A DNA stretch of 64,000 bases from Gari tellinella (Eukaryota > Mollusca > Bivalvia > Cardiida > Psammobiidae), in the NCBI GenBank assembly GCA_922989275.2, contig OV277870.1, positions 28,292,742 through 28,356,741 of the forward strand, given 5' to 3'. Below, piece after piece: positions 12,613 to 24,477 of this stretch. The notes under the pieces are model-generated. The model was not told the origin of the DNA. It made no database searches and was given only the letters and a program-made list of their open reading frames with translations. Position 1 is the stretch's first letter; each line of letters starts with the position of its first letter. The translations under genes and the position numbers were made by a program.

Positions 12613-12803
12613 GGGCTGCCATAAATTGATTATGAAATATCCTAAGATTCTCATATTTTCTATATTTAAAGCGCCATTACTTAATGAAGGTTGAAACTTA
12701 AGCAGAATGCGCCTCATGGCTAATTCTACTTCGCTTTCCACCTGCATTTAGCTACCGTCTGCTAGAATAAAAATCCGAAGATTTTTGAAAAATGGCAGCC
12801 CTG
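12611..12803. mobile_element. MITE family G (CAGGGCTGCCAT ends), copy 1
   Basis: Begins CAGGGCTGCCAT and ends ATGGCAGCCCTG. The interior carries a diverged version of the P-family palindrome (GCAGAATGCGCC). The same element is at 18141-18333 in duplicate copy 2. Confidence 0.82.
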
Positions 12804-12825
12804 TAATTTGTGCCCTCGATCTCTT

Positions 12826-13017
12826 GTATGGGACATATACAAACAGTGTAGACTCTGAACATAAATCGCATAATGCAATATTTGATCAAAGTCGACACTA
12901 TTTGATGATAAGAGTCTAAATATACAACAAATCGAAAATGCAAATTTAGACCACACACACTCCTTAAGTTAAAACATTGACTAAACCAACATATATAGAC
13001 TGGGTGCAAATGGGTTA
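12826..13017. mobile_element. MITE family Q in duplicate copy 1 (also in copy 2, interrupted)
   Basis: TATGGGACATATACAAACAG, decayed core TCGCATAATGC, and GGGTGCAAATGGGTTAA at the right. In copy 2 the same element (from about 18356 to 18797) is split by the P-family insertion at 18494. Confidence 0.65.
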
Positions 13018-13098
13018 AATAAATAGCCATACTTGCTAAATTTCTGTCAATTTGTTTTTCCTAAAGATACAATTAAACGTGTGGTAAACGACAACTTG

Positions 13099-13455
13099 GT
13101 GCAGTGCTCCCTCCCTACAGCGGCCCTCTGAACAACGACTCCATTCTTTCAACAATGCTTGCTGCTGTTCCCAAAACCAGACAAGTATGTCTAACATTTG
13201 CATTGCTATAATATCGTCTGATTAGAATTGTCATCTGCTGGTGTGCATTTTCGCTATTATTGGACATTTTCACAGCAGTGATATACTGTACCGCAATAGT
13301 CATCATACGCTGCGCTACGCGTCGACTGATCTGGATTAAAGCTATTTGTAAATGTAAGCCAAGTCTTCGTTTTCCCTCCCTATAACAACATCATCCGAAC
13401 AACACAAGTAACCTTTGTCTCCACGTGGGTGTTGTTGTTGAGAGGGGGCACTGTA
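13099..13455. mobile_element. MITE family C in duplicate copy 1
   Basis: Left GTGCAGTGCTCCCTCCC, right GAGAGGGGGCACTGTA. The core is decayed (GTCGACTGATCTGGATTAAAG). The counterpart is 18876-19232. Confidence 0.82.
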
Positions 13456-13617
13456 ATGTCAGATATATGTTACTAAAAAGGTTAATGCCGAACTATAGCT
13501 TTATGCATTATTTTGGTCGCCTATTGACTGGAATCTTGTTACAAGCCACAATTTACCTCCTTCTAAAACCCCGATTTATGCAAACTAAACTGAAGACATG
13601 GTCTGATTCTGACAATT

Positions 13618-14551
13618 TCTCTTCTCTTATCGACTACTGTTATTTTTACATGGAGCAATATTTGTTTCTACTCTTATCGACTACTGTTATTTTACATGGT
13701 GCAATATTTGTTTCTTCTCTTATCGACTACTGTTATTTTAACATGGTGCAATATTTGTTTCTTCTCTTATCGACTACTGTTTTTTACATGGTGCAATATT
13801 TGTTTCTTCTCTTATCGACTACTGTTATTTTTACATGGTGAAATATTTGTTCCTTCTCTTATCGACTAATGTTTTTATACATGGTGCAAAAATTGTTTCT
13901 TCTCTTATCGACTACTGTTTTTTACATGGTGCAATATTTGTTTCTTCTCTTATCGACTACTGTTATTTTATATGGTGCAATATGTGTTTCTTCTCTTATC
14001 GACTATTTTATTTTACATGGTGCAATAATTGTTTCTTCTCTTATCGACTACTGTTATTTTACATGGTGCAATATTTGTTTCTTCTCTTATCGACTACTGT
14101 TATTTTACATGGTGCAATATTTGTTTCTTCTCTTATCGACTACTGGTATTTTACATGGTGCAATATTTGTTTCTTCTCTTATCGACTATTGTTATTTTAC
14201 ATGGTGCAATATGTGTGTCTTCTGTTATCGACTACTGTTATTTTTACATGGTGAAATATTTCTTTCTTCGCTTTTTGACTCTTGTTAATTTTTACATGGT
14301 GCAATATTTGTGTCTTCTCTTATTGACTTCTGTTATTTTTACACGGTGAAATATTTCTTTCTTCGCTTTTTGACTATTGTTAATTTTTACATAGTGAAAC
14401 ATTTGTGTCTTCTCTTATCGACTACTGCTATATCTACATAGTGAAATATTTCTTTCGTCGCTTTTTGACTTTTGTGATTTTTTAGACGGTGAAATATTTG
14501 TGTCTTCTCTTATTGACTACTGTTATTTTTATATGGTGCAGTATTTGTTTC
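13618..14551. repeat. 46-bp minisatellite, about 20 units (copy 1)
   Basis: The unit contains CTTATCGACTACTGTT and ACATGGTGCAATATTTG, with a period of 46 bp (for example, CTACTGTT at 13681 and 13727). Early units are nearly uniform; later ones (from about 14250) diverge. The period is not a multiple of three, so reading frames cycle between units. All three plus frames are open over long stretches, which produces overlapping spurious frames. Confidence 0.95.
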
Positions 14552-14655
14552 CATATCAAATCAGCTCATCCCCTCGCTCGTTATGTTTTGAGCGTATGAC
14601 TTGTCACTGCCAGGCGGCTCGCAATCGAACAGGTTAACCTTTTATCAGAAAGATG

Positions 14656-14867
14656 TTAACACCGTCACCGCCATGACGTCATCAGTTTTAGACACTGATT
14701 TTTTTCTTTTATTTCTCAAGTTTGAATTTTTAGTTTTTTTAAATAAAAATGTTGACATGAGTACCAAACAGTTTTGGTCCTGATCAGACAACGCGTTACG
14801 CGGCCCTTGATCAGGATCGAAACAGTTTGCAAAGATCAACTGTACTCGGGATAAGGTAGTGAAATGA
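14656..14867. mobile_element. MITE family T in duplicate copy 1
   Basis: Left AACACCGTCACCGCC; hairpin with CCTGATCAGACAACGCG; right GGTAGTGAAATGATTAA. The same element is at 20433-20644 in copy 2. Confidence 0.75.
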
Positions 14868-15651
14868 TTAATCTTTTCGCTGTCACCATGACGGAAAAAA
14901 CAGTATTTCGCTGCTATGTTATCGTCTGTTCATATCTTTCGTCTGGCTTAACTTCTAAAATGTCGAACATTTGAAATATATATGACTGTCAAAAAGCATG
15001 GATCCTGATTAGACACCGTGATACGCAACGTCTGATCAAGATCCAAATTATTTGCATATGTAAGTGTTATAGAGATTCTAAAAGAACGAATTGGTTTTGT
15101 TTGTTATCGCCCGTATCTGCCATCTACGGACTAATTGGACAAACCAGAAAATGGGTAGCGGATACAGAAAACACGGGCGCTATACCCTACCCTTTGTATC
15201 GACAAAAACAGCGAAAGGGGTAAATGAAATGAATTCCTAGTGAACATCCGTTTTCCGTAGACAGACACAGTGATGTAGTTCATGTTAAAGCGAAACAGAA
15301 TACTATAATAAAACAAGGTAGATCTAGTTACATAATTTGGAGTGAAATGGAAGCACACTTTTAAAAGTTACCAACAAATGACACACCGTTTAGTATATCA
15401 ACCAGTTCACTTTTATTACTTGATACTTTATTAAAGGTATACAACTGTATATATCTCTCGTGTTGTGAATCACCCAATAAGTCCGAGCAGCCCCGAATGT
15501 GGGTATTCTGTAAAGGAAAGTATAAAAACCGTTAATGTTGATTCCATGAATGTTTTGAAGGATATAACTTTTCACTGTAATTCAAACCATGCAATGGTAT
15601 TTGCAAACATGTTAATCGTGATCAGACACCGTGTGTCTCGGCAAAAGACCA

Positions 15652-15894
15652 GGGGCCCGTTTCATAAAACTTCTTACGACAAATGTTGTCGTAAGTCAAA
15701 ACTTTAAAATACATTTAATTTTTGATTTCTCTATCTAATCCTGTATTGTGACATCTTTTTGGAATCGTCTTGAAAAGACGATTCCAAAAAGATGTCACAA
15801 TACAGGATTAGAAGGAGAAATAAATAACAATTGATACTTTTATAATCACACTTACGACAACATTTGTCGTAAGAAGTTTTATGAAACGGGCCCC
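15652..15894. mobile_element. Foldback MITE family R (GGGGCCCGTTTCATAAAAC ends), in duplicate copy 1
   Basis: The whole element is one long palindrome. Its ends are GGGGCCCGTTTCATAAAAC and GTTTTATGAAACGGGCCCC, and the centre is TTTGGAATCGTCTTGAAAAG and its complement. The counterpart is 21429-21671. Confidence 0.92.
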
Positions 15895-15938
15895 TGGATT
15901 CAAACTATTTGGCACTTTTAGTCATGTACAGTGCTATA

Positions 15939-16270
15939 CAATGCTACCTCCCTACAACGGTACCCTCCTTACAACAGTTATTGTCAGTGTTGCCTAAACA
16001 AGACAGTTGTGTCTAACGTACTAACTGCTGCGATATCGTCTGCTTAAAGTTGTTTAAAAAAAGTTGTTGTTTGTCTTTTTTTCTTAAAAGATACGTATTG
16101 GACATTTTGACACAACACATATCTTACTCCTGACAAACAGTGTTAACGAAGGTCAGACTGGGTTCAAACTGTTTGCAAAAGTAAGACAGAACATGTTACT
16201 CTAAGGCTATAGCTGTTCCTGTTAACAACAACCCCTACTGAACAACACACAATATTTGCTCTAATTTGGG
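15939..16270. mobile_element. MITE family C, decayed (also 21716-22047)
   Basis: CTACCTCCCTACAACGG and CCTCCTTACAACAG on the left, CAAACAGTGTTAACG core remnant, and CCCCTACTGAACAACACACAA on the right. The copy in duplicate 2 has the same decay. Confidence 0.6.
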
Positions 16271-16439
16271 CCAGTCTAAGTACCCTTACCTCCACAAGTC
16301 TCCCAAAACAACTCAAAACCTAGCCAGACATCCTACCCACACCATTTAAAAACAAACCCAACTATTTCTAAATATCTAATCAAATTAAGCTAAAATAATG
16401 GAACTTTTAAATAAGATTTGCAATTTTATTTTTTTCATT

Positions 16440-16560
16440 TAAGGCGAGCTACTCGTACTTTACGTAAGAGCTAATGCTATAAACAGTTACTTCCCCTTTA
16501 TGCTGGTGATAACACCAGCACCAAAAGGGAGGCTACTGTTTATTGCTAAGTTCTTGCGTT
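16440..16560. repeat. Hairpin around TGCTGGTGATAACACCAGCA (also 22217-22337)
   Basis: Arms ACTTCCCCTTTATGCTGGTG and CACCAGCACCAAAAGGGAGG, extending outward with interruptions. A wider, weaker inverted repeat (CCTACCCACACC region near 16340 with AGTAGTGTGGG near 16665) surrounds it. Confidence 0.7.
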
Positions 16561-18140
16561 TTGTACAAATTCATTCTGCTCTTCATTTTCTATACATTAT
16601 TTAAGATTAAATAAACCACTGAAAACACTTTATTTAATAATTAGATGTTAAGGATTTGTAGTAGTGTGGGTTTTAAGGGGTTTGCAGAGCACAAGATTAG
16701 AAGAAGTCAACCAGACAGATCTAACCTTCTTTCACTCATTCAGCACCAAATCCTGTAGTATTACTTCTCATTAGAATCGTCTCGATTATGTAGAATATCA
16801 ATTGATACAGAACAAAATGTCTGTCTGTCGTTCTCAAGCAATTGATTGGTCATATTTGAGCCTATGCTCAAATCTGACCAACCAAATGCTTGAAAACAAA
16901 CTCAGTCTCAGTTCAAACGCTTGCATACGTACCATTAGTGTTTAAGAGGCAATGTACAATGAACCGATTTTAGAAAATGAGAGATCAGCCATTCCCTTGA
17001 ATAGAAAATAATAAAAGAAAATATTTTTAGAACAATTATACAATTGCTTGAAATACATAAAATGTAGTACTAAAGCCTTTACAAAAATTTATTGTAATAT
17101 TTTAAAATCAATACTCTTTAATCTAAAGTCTTTAAAAAATATTTTTGTAAAAAGGTAATGACCATTTAATCGGTACGTATTTATTCTTATTGATTTGTTA
17201 TCGGGATGATTTATTGACTAATTTCTCGTTCGAGATGTATAAATACTACTAATTTAACGATCTTTGTCATAGATTATGAGTAAAGGTCACGTCCCACATA
17301 AGACCTATATTTCAAACTTGCTATATATGACTTTTCTATACATGTAAATCTAAAATTGTCAGTGCAACATTTTGTTCATTCTAACAATGATTCAATCTTC
17401 TAAACAGCCACTGTTTAATGTTATTTTATTTTGTTGATATAGATTATTTATTAACGACTTTCTGGATTGAAACAAATACCACATCACGAGAGATACAACC
17501 CAATGTAAAATAAGAATCGTCTTTATATAAACTCAGTTCAACATCACAAGTATACGTGTCAACTCCCACATGACATTAGCTGATCATATAAGGAGATTGA
17601 TATCACTAGGGTTGAGCTAGAAAATGACAGAGAAAAAAAGAAGAACAGTCATATACACAAACATACAAAGCAATAGATAGATAGACAGACATGCGTTTAT
17701 ATCAAGTTTCAAACTTGAATATAAGATGTTTTATAGCAAATTCAAACAATAAAGTCAGCCAGTCTGCAGAATCACTTGTATCCAGTGTTTTAGGTAAGCC
17801 TGTGCCATCATGTCATTATCGAACTTACTTCAGGACACAGGTACTTGACACATACATCTAGATCTATTAACCCCCCTCCCTTCCCCCTTTAAAAAAAAAA
17901 AATTTTTTTTTTACTATACTTCTATTATAGATACAATGTAAACAGCTCAATTCGACACCTAGTCTTTACTATCGACTTAAACTAATGCTAAAATAGACTC
18001 GATCGCCGATATTCTCTTGCTGTACCCTCGGGAATGGATTAATTTATCAATATCTACTTTTTATTTCATCATTTTTTTTATTTTTTTTTAAAGGGGGGGG
18101 GGGTAATAGATCTAGATGTATGTATCAAGTACCTGTGTTT

Positions 18141-18333
18141 CAGGGCTGTCATAAATTGATAATGAAATATCCTAAGATTCTCATATTTTCTATTTTTAAA
18201 GCGCCTTTACTTAATGAAGGTTGAAACTAAAGCAGAATGCGCCTCATGGCTAATTCTACTTCGCTTTCCACCTGCATTTAGCTACCGTCTGCTAGAATAA
18301 CAATCCGAAGATTTTTGAAAAATGGCAGCCCTG
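18141..18333. mobile_element. MITE family G, copy in duplicate 2
   Basis: The counterpart of 12611-12803. It has the same ends except CAGGGCTGTCAT on the left. Confidence 0.82.
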
Positions 18334-18493
18334 TAATTTGTGCCCTCGATCTCTTGTATGGGACATATACAAACAGTGTAGACTCTGAACAAAAATCGCA
18401 TAATGCAATATTTGATCAAAGTCGACACTATTTGATGATAAGAGTCTAAATATACAACAAATCGAAAATGCAAATTTAGACCACACACACTCC

Positions 18494-18745
18494 TTAACCC
18501 TTTCCCCCCATAGAAGCGACTTTTAGCGTATTTTATTTATTCTTCCGCTGAAGAAAATAGTTCCAGTTTATACCCTCATGAATAATTACCATTACAAATA
18601 TATTATATAGCCTAGCAGATTTTAGCTTAAAGCAGGCTGAAAGTAAAGCAGAATGTGCCTTAAGGCACATTCTGCTTTACTTTCAACCTGCTTTAAGTGT
18701 CACCTGTCTTCAAAACTATAAACATGCTATGAGGTAAAGGGTTAA
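18494..18745. mobile_element. TTAA-flanked MITE (family P), unique to duplicate copy 2
   Basis: Begins TTAACCCTTTCCCC and ends GGTAAAGGGTTAA, 252 bp, with the same internal palindrome as other P copies. The empty site in copy 1 reads CTCCTTAAGTTAAAAC at about 12970, showing an exact TTAA duplication. Confidence 0.92.
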
Positions 18746-18875
18746 GTTAAAACATTGACTAAACCAACATATATAGACTGGGTGCAAATGGGTTAAATAA
18801 ATAGCCATACTTGCTAAATTTCTGTCAATTTGTTTTTCCTAAAGATACAATTAAACGTGTGGTAAACGACAACTT

Positions 18876-19232
18876 GGTGCAGTGCTCCCTCCCTACAGCG
18901 GCCTCCAAACAACGATTCCATTCTTTCAACAATGCTTGCTGCTGTTCCCAAAACCAGACAAGTATGTCTAACATTTGCATTGCTATAATATCGTCTGATT
19001 AGAATTGTCATCTGCTGGTGTGCATTTTCGCTATTATTGGACATTTTCACAGCAGTGATATACTGTACCGCAATAGTCATCATACGCTGCGCTACGCGTC
19101 GACTGATCTGGATTAAAGCTATTTGTAAATGTAAGCCAAGTCTTCGTTTTCCCTCCCTATAACAACATCATCCGAACAACACAAGTAACCTTTGTCTCCA
19201 CGTGGGTGTTGTTGTTGAGAGGGGGCACTGTA
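18876..19232. mobile_element. MITE family C in duplicate copy 2
   Basis: The counterpart of 13099-13455, with a few substitutions and a small deletion near the left end. Confidence 0.82.
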
Positions 19233-19394
19233 ATGTCAGATATATGTTACTAAAAAGGTTAATGCCGAACTATAGCTTTATGCATTATTTTGGTCGCCTA
19301 TTGACTGGAATCTTGTTACAAGCCACAATTTACCTCCTTCTAAAACCCCGATTTATGCAAACTAAACTGAAGACATGGTCTGATTCTGACAATT

Positions 19395-20328
19395 TCTCTT
19401 CTCTTATCGACTACTGTTATTTTACATGGAGCAATATTTGTTTCTACTCTTATCGACTACTGTTATTTTACATGGTGCAATATTTGTTTCTTCTCTTATC
19501 GACTACTGTTATTTTAACATGGTGCAATATTTGTTTCTTCTCTTATCGACTACTGTTTTTTACATGGTGCAATATTTGTATCTTCTCTTATCGACTACTG
19601 TTATTTTTACATGGTGAAATATTTGTTCCTTCTCTTATCGACTAATGTTTTTATACATGGTGCAAAAATTGTTTCTTCTCTTATCGACTACTGTTTTTTA
19701 CATGGTGCAATATTTGTTTCTTCTCTTATCGACTACTGTTATTTTATATGGTGCAATATGTGTTTCTTCTCTTATCGACTACTGTTATTTTACATGGTGC
19801 AATAATTGTTTCTTCTCTTATCGACTACTGTTATTTTACATGGTGCAATATTTGTTTCTTCTCGTATCGACTACTGTTATTTTACATGGTGCAATATTTG
19901 TTTCTTCTCTTATCGACTACTGGTATTTTACATGGTGCAATATTTGTTTCTTCTCTTATCGACTATTGTTATTTTACATGGTGCAATATGTGTGTCTTCT
20001 GTTATCGACTACTGTTATTTTTACATGGTGAAATATTTCTTTCTTCGCTTTTTGACTCTTGTTAATTTTTACATGGTGCAATATTTGTGTCTTCTCTTAT
20101 TGACTTCTGTTATTTTTACACGGTGAAATATTTCTTTCTTCGCTTTTTGACTATTGTTAATTTTTACATAGTGAAACATTTGTGTCTTCTCTTATCGACT
20201 ACTGCTATATCTACATAGTGAAATATTTCTTTCGTCGCTTTTTGACTTTTGTGATTTTTTAGACGGTGAAATATTTGTGTCTTCTCTTATTGACTACTGT
20301 TATTTTTATATGGTGCAGTATTTGTTTC
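19395..20328. repeat. 46-bp minisatellite, about 20 units (copy 2)
   Basis: The counterpart of the array at 13618 in the second duplicate, with the same unit order and only point differences and small indels. The array was therefore already expanded before the segment duplicated. Confidence 0.95.
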
Positions 20329-20432
20329 CATATCAAATCAGCTCATCCCCTAGCTCGTTATGTTTTGAGCGTATGACTTGTCACTGCCAGGCGGCTCGCA
20401 ATCGAACAGGTTAACCTTTTATCAGAAAGATG

Positions 20433-20644
20433 TTAACACCGTCACCGCCATGACGTCATCAGTTTTAGACACTGATTTTTTTCTTTTATTTCTCAAGTTT
20501 GAATTTTTAGTTTTTTTAAATAAAAATGTTGACATGAGTACCAAACAGTTTTGGTCCTGATCAGACAACGCGTTACGCGGCCTTTGATCAGGATCGAAAC
20601 TGTTTGCAAAGATCAACTGTACTCGGGATAAGGTAGTGAAATGA
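20433..20644. mobile_element. MITE family T in duplicate copy 2
   Basis: The counterpart of 14656-14867, with one compensating difference in the hairpin (CGGCCTTTGATC rather than CGGCCCTTGATC). Confidence 0.75.
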
Positions 20645-21428
20645 TTAATCTTTTCGCTGTCACCATGACGGAAAAAACAGTATTTCGCTGCTATGTTATC
20701 GTCTGTTCATATCTTTCGTCTGGCTTAACTTCTAAAATGTCGAACATTTGAAATATATATGACTGTCAAAAAGCATGGATCCTGATTAGACACCGTGATA
20801 CGCAACGTCTGATCAAGATCCAAATTATTTGCATATGTAAGTGTTATAGAGATTCTAAAAGAACGAATTGGTTTTGTTTGTTAACGCCCGTATCTGCCAT
20901 CTACGGACTAATTGGACAAACCAGAAAATGGGTAGCGGATACAGAAAACACGGGCGCTATACCCTACCCTTTGTATCGACAAAAACAGCGAAAGGGGTAA
21001 ATGAAATGAATTCCTAGTGAACATCCGTTTTCCGTAGACAGACACAGTGATGTAGTTCATGTTAAAGCGAAACAGAATACTATAATAAAACAAGGTAGAT
21101 CTAGTTACATAATTTGGAGTGAAATGGAAGCACACTTTTAAAAGTTACCAACAAATGACACACCGTTTAGTATATCAACCAGTTCACTTTTATTACTTGA
21201 TACTTTATTAAAGGTATACAACTGTATATATCTCTCGTGTTGTGAATCACCCAATAAGTCCGAGCAGCCCCGAATGTGGGTATTCTGTAAAGGAAAGTAT
21301 AAAAACCGTTAATGTTGATTCCATGAATGTTTTGAAAGATATAACTTTTCACTGCAATTCAAACCATGCAATGGTATTTGCAAACATGTTAATCGTGATC
21401 AGACACCGTGTGTCTCGGCAAAAGACCA

Positions 21429-21671
21429 GGGGCCCGTTTCATAAAACTTCTTACGACAAATGTTGTCGTAAGTCAAAACTTTAAAATACATTTAATTTTT
21501 GATTTCTCTATCTAATCCTGTATTGTCACATCTTTTTGGAATCGTCTTGAAAAGACGATTCCAAAAAGATGTCACAATACAGGATTAGAAGGAGAAATAA
21601 ATAACAATTGATACTTTTATAATCACACTTACGACAACATTTGTCGTAAGAAGTTTTATGAAACGGGCCCC
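21429..21671. mobile_element. Foldback MITE family R, in duplicate copy 2
   Basis: The counterpart of 15652-15894 with one difference near the centre (TGTCACATC against TGTGACATC). Confidence 0.92.
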
Positions 21672-23499
21672 TGGATTCAAACTATTTGGCACTTTTAGTC
21701 ATGTACAGTGCTATACAATGCTACCTCCCTACAACGGTACCCTCCTTACAACAGTTATTGTCAGTGTTGCCTAAACAAGACAGTTGTGTCTAACGTACTA
21801 ACTGCTGCGATATCGTCTGCTTAAAGTTGTTTAAAAAAAGTTGTTGTTTGTCTTTTTTTCTTAAAAGATACGTATTGGACATTTTGACACAACACATATC
21901 TTACTCCTGACAAACAGTGTTAACGAAGGTCAGACTGGGTTCAAACTGTTTGCAAAAGTAAGACAGAACATGTTACTCTAAGGCTATAGCTGTTCCTGTT
22001 AACAACAACCCCTACTGAACAACACACAATATTTGCTCTAATTTGGGCCAGTCTAAGTACCCTTACCTCCACAAGTCTCCCAAAACAACTCAAAACCTAG
22101 CCAGACATCCTACCCACACCATTTAAAAACAAACCCAACTATTTCTAAATATCTAATCAAATTAAGCTAAAATAATGGAACTTTTAAATAAGATTTGCAA
22201 TTTTATTTTTTTCATTTAAGGCGAGCTACTCGTACTATACGTAAGAGCTAATGCTATAAACAGTTACTTCCCCTTTATGCTGGTGATAACACCAGCACCA
22301 AAAGGGAGGCTACTGTTTATTGCTAAGTTCTTGCGTTTTGTACAAATTCATTCTGCTCTTCATTTTCTATACATTATTTAAGATTAAATAAACCACTGAA
22401 AACACTTTATTTAATAATTAGATGTTAAGGATTTGTAGTAGTGTGGGTTTTAAGGGGTTTGGGGAGGTTTAGGCAAGGTTTGGGGTATTGAGATTGACCG
22501 CCCATTGGATGTTTTGTTGTAGAGAGGTGCATACATTTTTTACGTAAAAGTTTCATCTATATTTTCATAAGTAATGTATAAGGTAAAGGTCACATTGTTT
22601 TGGAACTTTTACGGGACATTTTTCGATCGCAAATTGCGCCAACATGACAAGTTTGGTATCTCTCGTCGTTGTGGTTTAGGAAACACATCCCATACAAAAG
22701 GGATTCAGACTGAGTGACGGACGGGCACACGCACTAGCTTTTTGTGCATATGGGATTTGGCTAGTCAAAATAGCTTATTTTGGGGTCTGACCCTAAACTA
22801 AAAGCAACAGAAATGATTTTTGTGTTATTGTGTTCTACAATCATATATATACTTCAGAAAAAAAGTCCCAAAAATTCTATGTGGGGGAAAGTGGAAAAAT
22901 ATGCATTTGAAATATATGACCGGTTTGTATTTTTAGAAGGAAATGAGGAATTTCATCAACGCACCCTGCTTTACATATAATGTCATTTAGTTCCACAATT
23001 ACAATAAATCTAATGTATTAAGGTTATCAGAAGTCCATCTAATACTTCAAAATGCATAAATACGCATTTCACTGAAAACAACAGTACATTTCAGTTCTAT
23101 TTCAGTCACAAATATAATTTACCCCACCCACATATTTTACCATTGAAAGGTGATTCTTTTTTTTCTCCGCGGTTTGAGATATAATTTCCCTCAAATATGA
23201 CTTCTTTTCTGTGTCAGATAGTTACTTTTAAAACTTTTAAATCAAGTTATGTCTTTAACCCTTTATCTGTGCACCTTTTATGCCAAAATCTTTCCAGGAT
23301 GAACATTTAATGTGCCTTAGGCTTAGCTTAATTTATACTAAGAAAAACAGTAAGATGCGGACAGCATGGTCATTTAGATTTATACCATATAGTGAAGGTT
23401 GAAGCCAATAGATAGCATCCTGTAAACAATACTGTCTTAAATAAACGCTTGTGCCCCTCAAGACAGCCTTGTCAATATATTCAGAACCATTTGAAGTAG

Positions 23500-24040
23500 A
23501 GATTACGTCAAGGTCAATGTGGAATTGAGGTTTTCGTGTATAGGGAATGGTCCAAACCTCAACTGTATAAGCATACCTGTATTCTAGACAGGTGTTGATG
23601 TTTGGCGAAACGGTAATATGTAGTTAACCAAGTAATAGCCCACTGACTGTATATATTCTAAGTCCAGATTAGCTAAAGGTCAAGGTCTAATCAAGGTTTG
23701 GTGTTTGGGAGTATTGGGAATGGTCCAAAGAAACATCTATATAAGTCTTTAACCTTTTAAGTAGGCGTCTTGATGTCAGTCGAAGCGGTAAAATCTAGTT
23801 AACCAGGAAATAGCCCATTGAAATTATTCTATAGTTAACCAAGAAATAGCCCATTGCAAATATTTCAGAAGAGGTCAAAGGCAATGTCAAATCACGGAAT
23901 TATACACATATGTGTATAATTCCGTGGTCAAATTAAGGTTTTTAAGGAATTGTCAAAGGCAACAACTGTGTAAATATCACAGTATTCTAGGTAGCGTGTT
24001 GATGCTAGAAGAAACTGTAAAATCTGGTTAATCTCGGGTG
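23500..24040. repeat. About 174-bp diverged tandem repeat, 2-3 units
   Basis: GGGAATGGTCCAAA occurs at 23544 and 23717 (173 bp apart), followed in each unit by a TAGTTAACCAAG/GAAATAGCCCAT block. A third, weaker unit ends near AAACTGTAAAATCTGGTTAA at about 24030. The function is unknown. Confidence 0.65.
23893..23926. repeat. Perfect 34-bp palindrome
   Basis: CACGGAATTATACACAT followed by its exact complement, with no loop bases. It lies inside the 174-bp repeat region and interrupts the third unit. Confidence 0.9.
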
Positions 24041-24477
24041 CACGGAAAGGACAATTACTATATATACCTCCACATTTATCGATGCCGGGGGAATAAAAAC
24101 AGCAGAATCCAATGATACATCTTATGTGGACCCTGTTTGTAAAAGCGTAACAAGCGTTTTTATGGATTAAAGGGTTTTTAGAACGACCTCTAAAATTACA
24201 GGTAAAAGTCCCAAAGATTAGATGGTCGTTAATAATGCAGAATACAACAAAGTGTTGAAATTTCAAACCTCCAGAAGAAGCTTTCTTTACGTTCTGCTCT
24301 AGTGACAACCTGTTTTTGATTGACGATAATTTACTAGCTGAGCTACACCAGTCCTAATTATCTGGTAGCAAATTTAATCGAAGACATATTCTAATTTGCA
24401 ATTAAGTTCTGAAGTTATATGGTATTTTGTGGCGTGGCTTGTTGGTGGTAATTGCTGAAAAGTCAAAGCCTGTACTC

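Larger units (their letters stand above)
10912..16680. repeat. 5.77-kb segmental tandem duplication, copy 1
   Basis: The segment starts at TTTGCAGAGCACAAG and is followed head-to-tail by copy 2 from 16681. The copies are nearly identical over their whole length, with scattered substitutions. This copy uniquely carries a TTAA MITE at 11301-11552 and lacks the one found in copy 2. It includes a foldback element, several MITEs and a 46-bp minisatellite. I see no host gene. Confidence 0.95.
16681..22457. repeat. 5.77-kb segmental tandem duplication, copy 2
   Basis: Repeats copy 1 from TTTGCAGAGCACAAG to TTTTAAGGGG. It lacks the MITE found at 11301 in copy 1 and has its own TTAA MITE at 18494-18745. 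Sequence past 22457 (TTTGGGGAGG) is not found at the end of copy 1, which places the duplication boundary there. Confidence 0.95.

Noticed and set aside
13425..14349. Several overlapping plus-strand frames of 106-139 codons
   Set aside because: They are translations of a 46-bp minisatellite read in rotating frames, and the same frames recur in the duplicate at 19202-20126.
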